The notes under the pieces were generated by a model. It was not told where the DNA came from. It saw nothing but the letters and a program-made list of their open reading frames with translations, and searched no databases. Source: Hyphomonas adhaerens MHS-3 (GTDB taxonomy: Bacteria > Pseudomonadota > Alphaproteobacteria > Caulobacterales > Hyphomonadaceae). From it: 64,000 bases of DNA. Of the stretch, positions 16,773-29,006 are shown in pieces; the stretch's first letter is position 1; every line of letters begins with the position of its first letter. Location: assembly GCF_000685235.1 (NCBI RefSeq), contig NZ_ARYH01000001.1, positions 1,302,001 through 1,366,000 of the forward strand, given 5' to 3'. A program made the translations under genes and the position numbers.

Positions 16773-18584
16773 ATGAGACAAACCTTCGATATCAAGGGCG
16801 GCCCCCAGGACGGGCGCGCGCACCTTCCGCTGCTCCGCAAGGCACTTGAAAACATGGGCCTCGACGGCTTTTACGTGCCTCACGACGACGAATACCAGAA
16901 CGAGTACCTGCCGGACGCGAACGAGCGTCTGGCCTGGGTGTCGGGTTTTACCGGCTCGTTCGGGTCTGCGTTCGTCTTCACCGACAAGGCCGTGATCTTC
17001 GCCGATGGGCGCTACACCATTCAGGCGGCCGACCAGACGGCCCCGGAATTGTGGGACCGGGAAGCCATTCCGGAGCCGGGCGCGTTCGGCTGGCTGGCGA
17101 AGCAGGACTTGCGTGGCAAGACGGTCGGCTATGACCCGCGCCTGATGAGCCCCAATGATGTGGCGCTGCTGCAGGCCGCGGCGAAGAAATCCGGCGCCAT
17201 GCTGGTCGCCGTGGACGAAAACCCGATCGACACAGCCTGGACGGACCGTCCGCCGCAGCCGATGGCGGAGGTCGCGCCTTATCACGTGAAATATGCCGGC
17301 GTTGCGCATGACGAAAAACGCGCAGACATCGGCAAGGCACTGGAAGAAGACGGCATTGATGCGGCCGTGCTGACCTCGCCGTCTTCGCTGGCCTGGGCAT
17401 TCAACATCCGGGGCGGGGACGTGATGTGTACGCCGCTGCCGCTGGGCCGCGCCATCCTGCACAAGGACGGCACCGCAGACCTGTTCCTCGACGAGGCCAA
17501 GGTCTCGCCGAAACTGCGCAAGCATCTCGGCAATACGGTCACCGTCCGTCCTTTGTCTGACATCGACGAAGGGCTGAGCGAACTTTCCGGCAAGACCGTC
17601 AGTCTCGATCCGGACCTTGCTTCGGCCTGGTTCTTCGACACGGTAGAAGCCGCCGGCGGGACAATCGTGCGCCAGCGCGACCCTGTGGCCCTGCCGCGTG
17701 CCTGCAAGAACGAAGCGGAGATCAAGGGCACGACCGCTGCGCACATCCGCGACGGGGTGGCGCTGACGCGCTTCCTGCACTGGCTGGATACCGAAGGGCA
17801 GAGCGGGAAGGTGACCGAGATCGAAGCGGCGATCCGGCTGGAGAATTTCCGCGACGAATATGACTCGCTGAAGGATCTGTCTTTCCCGTCCATCTCCGGC
17901 GCCGTGGAGCATGGCGCGCTGCCGCACTACCGCGTGTCGGAAGCCTCCGACCGGACGCTGGAGCTCGGCTCGCTCTACCTGATCGATTCCGGTGGTCAGT
18001 ATCCGGACGGGACGACGGATGTGACCCGCACCGTGCCGATCGGTGAGCCGACGGCGGACATGATCCGCCACTATACGCTCGTGCTGAAAGGTCATATCGC
18101 GCTGGCCATTGTGCGTTTCCCGGAGGGCACGACGGGCACGCATCTGGATGTGCTGGCGCGTCATGCGCTGTGGCAGGCCGGGCTCGATTACCAGCACGGC
18201 ACGGGCCATGGCGTCGGCGTTTATCTCGGCGTGCATGAAGGCCCGCACCGGATCGCCAAGGCCTGGAACGCCGTGCCGCTGATGCCGGGCATGATCGTCT
18301 CGAACGAGCCCGGCTATTACCGGGAAGGGCAGTACGGCATCCGTATCGAGAATTTGCAATACATCACGCCGCCAGCGCCCATCGAAGGCGGCGAGATCGA
18401 CATGCTCGGCTTTGAATGCCTGACCTTCGCCCCGCTTGCGCGTGACCTGATCGACGTGAAGCTGCTGACCAAGGAAGAGCGCAAATACGTCAACGACTAT
18501 CACAAGCTCGTCTGGAAACGGCTGAACCGCAAACTGCCGGACGATGCGAAAGCCTGGCTGAAAGAGGCCACGAAGCGGATCTAG
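16773..18584 (+). CDS. pepP: Xaa-Pro aminopeptidase (M24B, aminopeptidase P)
   Basis: This 603-residue enzyme removes an N-terminal residue preceding proline. It is the long three-domain type: two creatinase-like N-terminal domains (about 1-320), a pita-bread catalytic domain and a C-terminal M24 extension. Metal ligands are visible as D in LIDSGGQY, D in TTDVTRTV, H in HGTGHGVG, E in SNEPGYY and E in IRIENL. Its TAG shares the CTAG tetranucleotide with the stop codon of the convergent regulator. prmA upstream is a conserved neighbour, but 524 bases separate them here. Confidence 0.94.
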   Translation: MRQTFDIKGGPQDGRAHLPLLRKALENMGLDGFYVPHDDEYQNEYLPDANERLAWVSGFTGSFGSAFVFTDKAVIFADGRYTIQAADQTAPELWDREAIPEPGAFGWLAKQDLRGKTVGYDPRLMSPNDVALLQAAAKKSGAMLVAVDENPIDTAWTDRPPQPMAEVAPYHVKYAGVAHDEKRADIGKALEEDGIDAAVLTSPSSLAWAFNIRGGDVMCTPLPLGRAILHKDGTADLFLDEAKVSPKLRKHLGNTVTVRPLSDIDEGLSELSGKTVSLDPDLASAWFFDTVEAAGGTIVRQRDPVALPRACKNEAEIKGTTAAHIRDGVALTRFLHWLDTEGQSGKVTEIEAAIRLENFRDEYDSLKDLSFPSISGAVEHGALPHYRVSEASDRTLELGSLYLIDSGGQYPDGTTDVTRTVPIGEPTADMIRHYTLVLKGHIALAIVRFPEGTTGTHLDVLARHALWQAGLDYQHGTGHGVGVYLGVHEGPHRIAKAWNAVPLMPGMIVSNEPGYYREGQYGIRIENLQYITPPAPIEGGEIDMLGFECLTFAPLARDLIDVKLLTKEERKYVNDYHKLVWKRLNRKLPDDAKAWLKEATKRI

Positions 18585-19375
18585 ACGGCATAATAGATAA
18601 TGGTCTTGAGGGCCGGGTTTTCGATGACCTGAAGGGCGACATATTCGTATTTCGTCCTGCCGCCGCCTGGCGGGTAGAGCGTCTTGCGCCCGGCGCCCCC
18701 GGCCTTGATGCCATGCTGGCGCCACCATTTTGCGAACAAAGCGCTCTCTGCCTGAAGCCGGCCCGTCAGCTTCACAAAGCGGGGATCGGCGGCGTTGATG
18801 TCATGAACGGGCCGGAATTCGGCCAGCATGCGTTTTGCTTCGGCTTCCCAGCCCGTCCCGAACAGCTTGCGTGAGGCGGGGCGGAGGAACATGCCGATAA
18901 AGACATTCCTGTCTGCCTCCCCAACATCGCCGAACCCGAACAAGGCATCGGCTGCAAGGTTCCAGTGCAGCACATCGCCCAGCCTGTTGGTGATGTAAGC
19001 TGGCTGGGCCAGTCGGTCGATCATGCGCTGCACAGTGGACGGAACAATTTCGTCACTAGCGGCCTGGGGCAGGGCGATACCCGACAGGGCGTAAAGGTGC
19101 GCCGTCTCGACCATGTCGAGCCGCAAGGCCCGGGCAATCGCGTCAACGGTCTGCCGGGACGGTGTGACCGGCCGCCCCTGTTCCAGCCGGATGTACCAGT
19201 CGACAGAAATATCTGCGAGCTCGGCCACCTCATCGCGGCGAAGCCCCGGCGTGCGGCGCCGTCCGCCTTCCGGCAGGCCAAGGGTCTCCGGCCGGATCGC
19301 CTCGCGCCGGGAGCGGAGGAACCGGCCAAGTTCGTTGCGGGCGTGGCGCAGAGGGGCGGGCGTCGTCGTTTGCAT
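18581..19375 (-). CDS. MmyB-type helix-turn-helix regulator
   Basis: This 264-residue regulator has an N-terminal XRE-type helix-turn-helix (LGRFLRSRRE, then TPGLRRDEVAELADISVDWY at about 42-61) and a C-terminal MmyB-like ligand-binding domain related to PAS folds, recognised by ITNRLGDVLHWNLAADALFG and a conserved RPASRKLF segment. Proteins of this type usually control an adjacent oxidoreductase or detoxification gene. Here the divergent tautomerase gene, 116 bp away, is the likely target, with a TTATC-CTAT-GATAA dyad between them. Small-molecule sensing is inferred. Confidence 0.9.
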   Translation of the reverse strand: MQTTTPAPLRHARNELGRFLRSRREAIRPETLGLPEGGRRRTPGLRRDEVAELADISVDWYIRLEQGRPVTPSRQTVDAIARALRLDMVETAHLYALSGIALPQAASDEIVPSTVQRMIDRLAQPAYITNRLGDVLHWNLAADALFGFGDVGEADRNVFIGMFLRPASRKLFGTGWEAEAKRMLAEFRPVHDINAADPRFVKLTGRLQAESALFAKWWRQHGIKAGGAGRKTLYPPGGGRTKYEYVALQVIENPALKTIIYYAV

Positions 19376-19392
19376 CTCAGGGTGGGCCTATT

Positions 19393-19411
19393 TTATCCTA
19401 TGATAATCCTA
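19393..19411. promoter_or_regulatory. Candidate operator between regulator and tautomerase
   Basis: TTATC-CTAT-GATAA (19393-19406) is an inverted repeat overlapped by a direct repeat of ATCCTA (19395-19400 and 19406-19411, 11 bp apart). It lies in the divergent promoter region of the MmyB-type regulator and the tautomerase gene. This is the expected place for an operator. Confidence 0.45.
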
Positions 19412-19491
19412 GTCCTGTTTGCGGCATGGCGTTCACCCTAGTCTCGATAAACGATCCGTCAACTGCGGGTCGAAAGAGAAAGGAAAATCCC

Positions 19492-19905
19492 ATGCCAATG
19501 ATTCAAGTCTGGATGCGTTCCGGGAAAGACAAGGCCTACAGGGCGGCTGTTTCGGAAAGCATCCATCAGGCGATGATGTCGGTCATGAACCTGCCGGAAG
19601 ACGATTATTTCCAGGTCACGCACGAACTGGAAAAAGAAGAGAACTACATCTTTGACCCGAACTATTTCGGTATGCCGCGCAGCCCGGACTTCCTGATGAT
19701 CCGGCTGTCATTCAATGCCCGGCCGGCCGCTGTGAAACAGCGCCTGTTCGAGACGATTGCGGACAATCTCGTGAAATCTCCCGGCCTCCGCCGCGAGGAC
19801 CTCGGCATGAGTATCATCGAGACCAATTTCGAGAACTGGTGGGCCCATGGCCGCCGGGTGGACAAGGAGACGGGCACGGACGCGCGGATGAGTGGGGGCG
19901 ACTAG
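19492..19905 (+). CDS. Tautomerase-family protein
   Basis: This 137-residue protein begins MPMIQVWMRSGKDKAYRAAV, giving the N-terminal catalytic proline after Met removal that defines the 4-oxalocrotonate tautomerase superfamily. The ATG at 19492 was chosen for that reason and for the AAAGGA before it. At this length it is of the longer type, a double beta-alpha-beta unit rather than the 62-residue 4-OT. The second part carries FLMIRLSFNARPAAVKQRL. Substrate is unknown. It is divergent from the MmyB-type regulator and convergent with an SDR gene. Confidence 0.88.
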   Translation: MPMIQVWMRSGKDKAYRAAVSESIHQAMMSVMNLPEDDYFQVTHELEKEENYIFDPNYFGMPRSPDFLMIRLSFNARPAAVKQRLFETIADNLVKSPGLRREDLGMSIIETNFENWWAHGRRVDKETGTDARMSGGD

Positions 19906-19911
19906 CTTTCG

Positions 19912-20598
19912 CTAGAACTCCCGCTCTCTCCCGGTCCACTCGATAAACCGGCCCGTGCGGGCAAGGGTGAGCCCGTCTGCGACCGCAACAATCCCTTTCG
20001 CGACTTCGTCCGGGGAGAGGGTCGCGCCGGGTCCGCCCATGTCCGTGCGGACCCAGCCGGGATCGATCAGGCAGACGGAAATACCTTCCGGCGCGAGGTC
20101 TGTCGCAAGGCCCTGCATCACCTTGTTCACAGCGGCTTTGGATGCGCGGTAGGCGATCCGGTCGGATTTCGCATACCCCATCCATGCCATCTGGCTGGAA
20201 ACGGTCAGGATACGGCCGTTCTCCGATTTACGCAGATGAGGCAGGAAGGCCTGTGCGACGGCCAGCGGCGCGAGCGTGTTGATTTCCAATGTCCTGGCAA
20301 AGCCGCCGAAATCCATGTTCAGCGTGGTCTGGTCGGCATCCGGCGGGCCGATCGTGCCAGCATTGTTGATCAGGATGTCGATGGGCGCATCGAGCGACGC
20401 GGCCGCGGCAGACACGGCCGTCCGGTCCGTCACGTCGAAGACGAGCGGCGTGAAGCCGGAGCCCAGTTCGGCCGCCGTTTGCTCCGCCTGCGCTTCGGTC
20501 CGCACGCTGCCATAGACCTGCCAGCCCTTGTTCAGGGCTGCGCGGGCGAGATCAAAGCCAATGCCGCGATTGGCGCCGGTGATCAGTATGGTCGTCAT
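19912..20598 (-). CDS. Short-chain dehydrogenase/reductase
   Basis: This 228-residue classical SDR has the cofactor motif TGANRGIG (residues 7-14), NNAG near 80, a catalytic Ser in TVSSQMAW and YRASK for the Tyr-Lys pair. The ending ARTGRFIEWTGRE resembles the C-family C-terminus. It is most like small NADPH-dependent carbonyl reductases of the csgA type; the substrate cannot be assigned. It lies 6 bases from the tautomerase stop on the opposite strand and 16 bases downstream of a second SDR gene in the same direction. Confidence 0.9.
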   Translation of the reverse strand: MTTILITGANRGIGFDLARAALNKGWQVYGSVRTEAQAEQTAAELGSGFTPLVFDVTDRTAVSAAAASLDAPIDILINNAGTIGPPDADQTTLNMDFGGFARTLEINTLAPLAVAQAFLPHLRKSENGRILTVSSQMAWMGYAKSDRIAYRASKAAVNKVMQGLATDLAPEGISVCLIDPGWVRTDMGGPGATLSPDEVAKGIVAVADGLTLARTGRFIEWTGREREF

Positions 20599-20614
20599 GT
20601 CAGCTCATTCCAGA

Positions 20615-21400
20615 TTATGTCAGGCCCAATTGCTTCAGCGCATCCTGCACACCATCGAACCGGGGGCGGATGTCGTCTCCGATATGGGCATGGGTGGGGA
20701 TGTAGAACAGGCCGAGGTCCAGGCCTTTCAGGGCGATTTCGGCGCACTGCTCCGGCATGATGACATTGAATTCGGGGGGGATCATGGCCGGGTCGGGAAT
20801 GCCGCTGGCGATCAGCGGCGTGTAGACCCCGCCCGGCATCAGCACGTGCACATCCATCAGTTCGCCGCCAAGGTCCTCGCGCAGCCATTCGGCCATGATC
20901 AGCACACCATGCTTGGTCGCGCCGTATGCGCCGATATGGGTACGCTTCACGGCGTGCGGCAGGCTGAGGGAATTTTCAGACCCCGTGATCATCAGCCGCC
21001 CCCGCACGTCCGAGCCTGTCAGGACGGCGGCATAGGCCTGCGCCACGCGGAAGGGGGCGAACATGTTCACTTCGAACATGCGCATCGTCTCCGGCCCGAA
21101 ATCCTCTTTCGTCATCCGCTTGTGCCGGTCGATACCGGCATTGGCGCAGACGAGATCCAACCGGCCTTTCCAGTCAAACGCCTCTTTCAAGAGCGGGGCA
21201 GATGCGTCCGGTTTTGACAGATCGCAGGGGATGGCAAGGCCGGGGCGGGGAAGGTTTGCGGCGACCTCTTTGGCGAGCTCTTCCTGGATGTCTGCCACCA
21301 CGACATCCGCGCCGCGTTCGCTGAGAGCCATCGCCAGCGCCTTGCCGATGCCGGACGCCCCGCCGGTGATCAGCGCCACCTTGCCTGTGTAATCGATCAT
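20615..21400 (-). CDS. Short-chain dehydrogenase/reductase
   Basis: This 261-residue SDR has TGGASGIG for the NAD(P) site, VVADIQEE after the second strand (an Asp that favours NAD), ANAG instead of the usual NNAG, a catalytic Ser in ITGSENS and YGATK for the Tyr-Lys pair. The ATG at 21400 follows GGGAGG, so the longer frame to 21475 is not used. The downstream SDR is 16 bases away, implying one transcript. The substrate is unknown. Confidence 0.9.
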   Translation of the reverse strand: MIDYTGKVALITGGASGIGKALAMALSERGADVVVADIQEELAKEVAANLPRPGLAIPCDLSKPDASAPLLKEAFDWKGRLDLVCANAGIDRHKRMTKEDFGPETMRMFEVNMFAPFRVAQAYAAVLTGSDVRGRLMITGSENSLSLPHAVKRTHIGAYGATKHGVLIMAEWLREDLGGELMDVHVLMPGGVYTPLIASGIPDPAMIPPEFNVIMPEQCAEIALKGLDLGLFYIPTHAHIGDDIRPRFDGVQDALKQLGLT

Positions 21401-21509
21401 GTTTGAGGCCTCCCGGAATTTTGCCGTTTTTGGCAGGCTATACTGAAAGCGTGGCCGGGCAGAGGCCCCAGACAAAAACTGCCGGAAATTCTGTCCGTGC
21501 AGATTCTAT

Positions 21510-21538
21510 TTGTTCTGTTTTTGTTCTCGTGGTAGGAA
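21510..21538 (+). promoter_or_regulatory. recN promoter with LexA (SOS) box
   Basis: GTTC-N7-GTTC (21512-21515 and 21523-21526) matches the alphaproteobacterial LexA site exactly. It lies over a TTGTTC -35 (21510-21515) spaced 17 bp from TAGGAA (21533-21538). LexA bound here would block recN transcription until DNA damage. Confidence 0.88.
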
Positions 21539-21566
21539 CACCCTCCGTAGAGTTGGGAGTGTTTCC

Positions 21567-25357
<3,791 letters not shown>

Positions 25358-25369
25358 GCCGCCTGCCGG

Positions 25370-26200
25370 TTACTTCCCGCCGGGGATCAGCCGTTGCAGC
25401 AGGGTGCGCTTCGGCGCCGACGTATCCAGCATGACGCCTTCCGACGTCATCAGGTTGTAGGCCATCTTGTACCAGTCAGAATCCGGATAGTTGTAGCCGA
25501 GCGTTGCGGCAGCCTCGGTCGCTTGCGGGCGCATGCCCAGCGAGAGATAGGCCTCGACAAGGCGGTAGAGCGCTTCCTCGGAATGCGAGGTCGTGTCGTA
25601 GTCCTGCACAACGGTGCGGAACCGGTTGATCGCGGCGAGCGTCTGGTTGGACCGCAGGTACCAGCGGCCAACTTCCATTTCCTTGCCGGCCAGCTGGTCG
25701 TTGACCATATCCAGCTTCACCTCGGCATCGCGGGCGTATTCGCTGTTCGGGAAACGGCGCAGCACGTCCTGCAGGGAGGCTTTGGTCTGTTCGGTCATGC
25801 CCTGGTCGCGGCCGACATCGACGATCTGTTCGAATTGGCTGATGGCGATCAGATAGTAGGCGTATGCCGCCTCGCTGCCGCCGGGGTGGAGCGAGATGTA
25901 GCGCTGCGCCGCGGAAATGGCCTCGTCATAATTGTGGCGCTCATAGTGGGCGTACGCCGTCATCACCATCGCCTTGCGGGCCCATTCGGAATAGGGATGC
26001 TGGCGTTCGACTTCGTTGAACAGCAGGATCGCGGTCTCAAAATCGCGGCTGTCCAGTTCGCGGCCAGCCTGATTGTAGAGCTGCTCGACCGGACGTTCGA
26101 CATAGGCCAGTTCGCGCTGGCGCTTTTCCCGGCTCTGGCAGGCTGTGAGACTGACAGCCACGGCAATCAGGGCGAGGGCGAGGGGCTTGGAAGGCTTCAT
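25370..26200 (-). CDS. bamD: Outer-membrane assembly lipoprotein BamD
   Basis: This 276-residue lipoprotein of the BAM complex helps insert outer-membrane beta-barrels. The signal ends in the lipobox LTAC (C21), and TPR repeats follow: VEQLYNQAGRELDSRDFETA, then ERQHPYSEWARKAMV and later copies with the typical PxSxxA pattern. The ATG at 26200 begins the signal peptide; the frame upstream lacks signal features. It lies downstream of lpxC on the same strand, as in many alphaproteobacteria, with a small hairpin between. Confidence 0.95.
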   Translation of the reverse strand: MKPSKPLALALIAVAVSLTACQSREKRQRELAYVERPVEQLYNQAGRELDSRDFETAILLFNEVERQHPYSEWARKAMVMTAYAHYERHNYDEAISAAQRYISLHPGGSEAAYAYYLIAISQFEQIVDVGRDQGMTEQTKASLQDVLRRFPNSEYARDAEVKLDMVNDQLAGKEMEVGRWYLRSNQTLAAINRFRTVVQDYDTTSHSEEALYRLVEAYLSLGMRPQATEAAATLGYNYPDSDWYKMAYNLMTSEGVMLDTSAPKRTLLQRLIPGGK

Positions 26201-26289
26201 GGGCTCCGGCGCGCTTTCTGCAATTCTTGTCGCCCTTTGATTAGCGCGAACCCCGCCTGAAATCCAAGGAACTTTCACATGCCGTAAAC

Positions 26290-26305
26290 CCTGAACGGGT
26301 TCAGG
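26290..26305 (-). terminator. Weak hairpin between lpxC and bamD
   Basis: CCTGAA-CGGG-TTCAGG forms a 6-bp stem between lpxC and bamD, without a clear T tract. It may only reduce readthrough. Confidence 0.3.
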
Positions 26306-26350
26306 CGGGCGAGTCTTACAGGCTTTTTAGGGGAGCGCGGCGATAACGGC

Positions 26351-27268
26351 CTAGAGCGCAACGCCGGCGCGGATTGTCCGGGTGACGAGATCGGTGTCCG
26401 CGTCGCTTTCCCAGCACCAGGCTTCCGGCGATTCCAGCAGCTTGCGTACCAGCATGTTGTTCAGCGCATGGCCTGGCTGCACGGCATCATAGGCCCCGGC
26501 AATCGGGGCGCCGGCCAGCATGAGGTCGCCGACCGCGTCCAGCATCTTGTGGCGCACGAATTCGTCTTCGATGCGCAGGCCTTCCGGGTTCATGATCGCG
26601 TCGTCCTCATCAATCACGACGACATTGTCGAGCGAGCCGCCACGGGCAAGGCCCATGGAGCGCAGCATTTCGACATCGCGGGCGAAGCCATAAGTGCGGG
26701 CAAAGGCCAGATCGCGGGCAAACATGCCGGGGGCGAGGCGCAGGGCCATCTGCTGCACGCCGATGACATTGTTGTCGTATTCGATGCGCGCGCGCATCGT
26801 GAGGTGGTTATCCTCTGAAGGGGACAGCGTCGCGCGTTTCGGCCCGTCGACGACTTCGATGGTTTCGAGAATGCGGATGCGGCGGCGCGGGACCGCCTGT
26901 TGCTTAAGGCCGGCTTGCAGCAGCAGCTCGCAATAAACGGCGGAGGAGCCGTCCATGATCGGCACTTCAGGACCGTCGATCTCAACCAGAAGGTTGTCGA
27001 TGCCGAGGCCGGACACAGCGGCCATAAGATGCTCAACCACAGCAACGGAGATACCAGCCTCATTGCTCAGCGTCGTATTCATCTGCGTGTCGGAGACATT
27101 GGCAGCATGGGCGAGGATGCTGGCATTCTTCAGGCCAAGGTCCGTACGGCGGAACACAACGCCGGTGCCAACCGGGGCCGGTTTCAACACCAGGCGGGCC
27201 TTCTCGCCGCTATGCACGCCGACGCCGGCGCACATGGCGGGCCGCTCGATGGTCTGCTGCATTTCCAT
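26351..27268 (-). CDS. lpxC: UDP-3-O-acyl-N-acetylglucosamine deacetylase LpxC
   Basis: This 305-residue zinc enzyme carries out the committed step of lipid A synthesis. The zinc ligands are visible as H80 in AVVEHLMAAVSG and as His and Asp in RHKMLDAVGDL; the catalytic-region His lies in PGHALNNMLVRKL. The length equals that of E. coli LpxC. I chose the ATG at 27268; a GTG five codons upstream has a better-placed GGGGCA and is a real alternative. Two hairpins between ftsZ and this gene suggest that it has its own promoter. Confidence 0.96.
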   Translation of the reverse strand: MEMQQTIERPAMCAGVGVHSGEKARLVLKPAPVGTGVVFRRTDLGLKNASILAHAANVSDTQMNTTLSNEAGISVAVVEHLMAAVSGLGIDNLLVEIDGPEVPIMDGSSAVYCELLLQAGLKQQAVPRRRIRILETIEVVDGPKRATLSPSEDNHLTMRARIEYDNNVIGVQQMALRLAPGMFARDLAFARTYGFARDVEMLRSMGLARGGSLDNVVVIDEDDAIMNPEGLRIEDEFVRHKMLDAVGDLMLAGAPIAGAYDAVQPGHALNNMLVRKLLESPEAWCWESDADTDLVTRTIRAGVAL

Positions 27269-27336
27269 GCTAAATCTACTCACAACTGCCCCATGACAAC
27301 GGATGTCTTTGTGGGGGCAGGGGGCGGAAGGGGCAA

Positions 27337-27359
27337 AACACGGCTTGTTTCGCCGTGTT
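27337..27359 (-). terminator. Distal hairpin of tandem ftsZ terminators
   Basis: AACACGGC (27337-27344) and GCCGTGTT (27352-27359) pair across a 7-base loop; on the minus strand TTTTG follows. It is the second hairpin after ftsZ. Confidence 0.65.
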
Positions 27360-27366
27360 ACAAAAC

Positions 27367-27390
27367 GGGCCATATCATCAGATATGGCCC
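27367..27390 (-). terminator. Proximal hairpin of tandem ftsZ terminators
   Basis: GGGCCATATC and GATATGGCCC form a perfect 10-bp stem around ATCA; on the minus strand GTTTTGT follows. It ends the cell-division operon before lpxC. Confidence 0.75.
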
Positions 27391-27462
27391 TGTTTATATT
27401 GGATTTTTAATGTAACAGGTTAACCCTGCCTGACTGTTTTTTCACGTCTCCGGCGGGCCGGT

Positions 27463-28914
27463 TCAGTGATTGGCAGACCGGCGCAGGAACGCGGGAATCT
27501 CAAGGTCCGCATCGTCGAAGGGGGCGGGCTCCGGATGGTCGTCCGGCGAGGACACGATCGGGGCCGGCTCTGCGGCATCATCGTTTTCGCCCTGCGGGGT
27601 GTTGCGGCGCCAGCCAAACAGGTTGGCAAAGCCGGATCCGCCCTGATCGGCTTTCGGCTTGTCGGCAACCGGCGTGTCGCGGTGAGCGGAGAATACGGAA
27701 TCTGCTGACACTTCTTCGTCTCCTTCTGCGCCTTGGTAGTGATCGTCTTCCACCGCGGCCGTTTCCGCTTCGGCGGCGGCCGGGCGATGGGTAATGATGG
27801 CCGGGCGGTCTTCGTCCGGGGCAGGGGCTTCGGCGGCCACTTCCTCGACAGCCGCTTCCTCGGGCTCAGCGGTTTCCGCTTCCATTTCAGGCTCCGGCTC
27901 TTCAACCGGCGCCGCAATCGGCTGGCGGACAGTGGCTTGCGCCTCGTCGGGCTGTGCCGGCCGGGATGCAAAGCCTGCTTCGACGCCGGCCGCGATGACC
28001 GAGACGCGAAGGCGGCCTTCCAGTTCGGTGTCGAAGGCCGACCCGAGGATGATGTTGGCATCCGGGTCCACCTCGCGGCGGATTTCGTTGGCGGCCTCGT
28101 CCAGCTCGAACAGGGTCATGTCATACCCGCCGGTGATGTTGATGAGCACGCCCTTGGCGCCTTTCATCGAAATATCGTCCAGCAGCGGATTGTCGATGGC
28201 CTGGCGGGCCGCTTCAAGGGCGCGGTTATCGCCGGTGGCTTCGCCCATGCCCATCATCGCCGTTCCCATGCCATGCATGATGGAGCTGACATCGGCAAAG
28301 TCGAGATTGATCAGGCCGGGCATGACCATCAGGTCGGTAATGCCGCGCACGCCGGAATAGAGCACGTCGTCGGCCATGCGGAAGGCTTCGGCGAAGGTCG
28401 TGCGGTCATTGGCGATACGGAAAAGATTCTGGTTCGGGACCACAATCATCGTGTCGACATGGCTGCGGATCAGGTCCAGCCCGCTTTCAGCGACATGCAT
28501 GCGGCGGTTGCCTTCGAAGCCGAACGGCTTGGTCACGACGGCAACGGTGAGGATGTCCATCTCGCGGGCTGCGCGGGCGATGACCGGGGCAGCGCCGGTG
28601 CCGGTGCCGCCACCCATGCCGGCGGCGATGAACACCATGTGGGCGCCTTCGAGATGCTGCTTGATCTCGTCGATGGATTCTTCGGCAGCCTTTTCACCGA
28701 TCTGAGGCTGCGCGCCTGCGCCGAGGCCGGACGTGGTGACCGGGCCAAGCTGGACCTGCGTCTCTGCCTTGGAACGTGAAAGGGCCTGCGCGTCCGTGTT
28801 GGCCGCAATGAACTCGACGCCCTGCAGGTTCGCCTCGATCATGTTGTCGACAGCGTTGCCACCGGCTCCGCCGACGCCAAAGACCAGGATCCTGGGCTTC
28901 AGTTCATAATTCAT
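27463..28914 (-). CDS. ftsZ: Cell division protein FtsZ
   Basis: This 483-residue tubulin homologue forms the Z ring. The GTP signature GGGTGTG lies at 101-107, preceded by [11 protein letters not shown] (residues 12-22), and the T7 region with NLDFADV is near 205. After the core (about 320) comes a long Glu/Ala/Pro-rich linker of about 150 residues, as in Caulobacter relatives, then the conserved C-terminal peptide [12 protein letters not shown] that binds FtsA and other partners. The ATG at 28914 follows AGGGA; an in-frame GTG lies 12 bases upstream. A CTAA-N7-TTAA site lies about 60-75 bp upstream, so CtrA control is possible. Confidence 0.98.
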   Translation of the reverse strand: MNYELKPRILVFGVGGAGGNAVDNMIEANLQGVEFIAANTDAQALSRSKAETQVQLGPVTTSGLGAGAQPQIGEKAAEESIDEIKQHLEGAHMVFIAAGMGGGTGTGAAPVIARAAREMDILTVAVVTKPFGFEGNRRMHVAESGLDLIRSHVDTMIVVPNQNLFRIANDRTTFAEAFRMADDVLYSGVRGITDLMVMPGLINLDFADVSSIMHGMGTAMMGMGEATGDNRALEAARQAIDNPLLDDISMKGAKGVLINITGGYDMTLFELDEAANEIRREVDPDANIILGSAFDTELEGRLRVSVIAAGVEAGFASRPAQPDEAQATVRQPIAAPVEEPEPEMEAETAEPEEAAVEEVAAEAPAPDEDRPAIITHRPAAAEAETAAVEDDHYQGAEGDEEVSADSVFSAHRDTPVADKPKADQGGSGFANLFGWRRNTPQGENDDAAEPAPIVSSPDDHPEPAPFDDADLEIPAFLRRSANH

Positions 28915-28975
28915 TGCTTCCCTCACTTCACTCTACTTGCGGACCCCTGCCGTGGAGCAAGATGGCGTGATGCGG

Positions 28976-28990
28976 CTAAGAAGCAGTTAA
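28976..28990 (-). promoter_or_regulatory. Near-CtrA box upstream of ftsZ
   Basis: CTAA-N7-TTAA (minus strand TTAA-N7-TTAG) differs by one base from the CtrA consensus TTAA-N7-TTAA. It lies in the ftsA-ftsZ gap, within an imperfect 12-bp inverted repeat (TTCACTCTACTT against AAGTGGAGTGAA). Binding is inferred from the known control of Caulobacter ftsZ. Confidence 0.4.
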
Positions 28991-29006
28991 GTGGAGTGAA
29001 ATTGGC

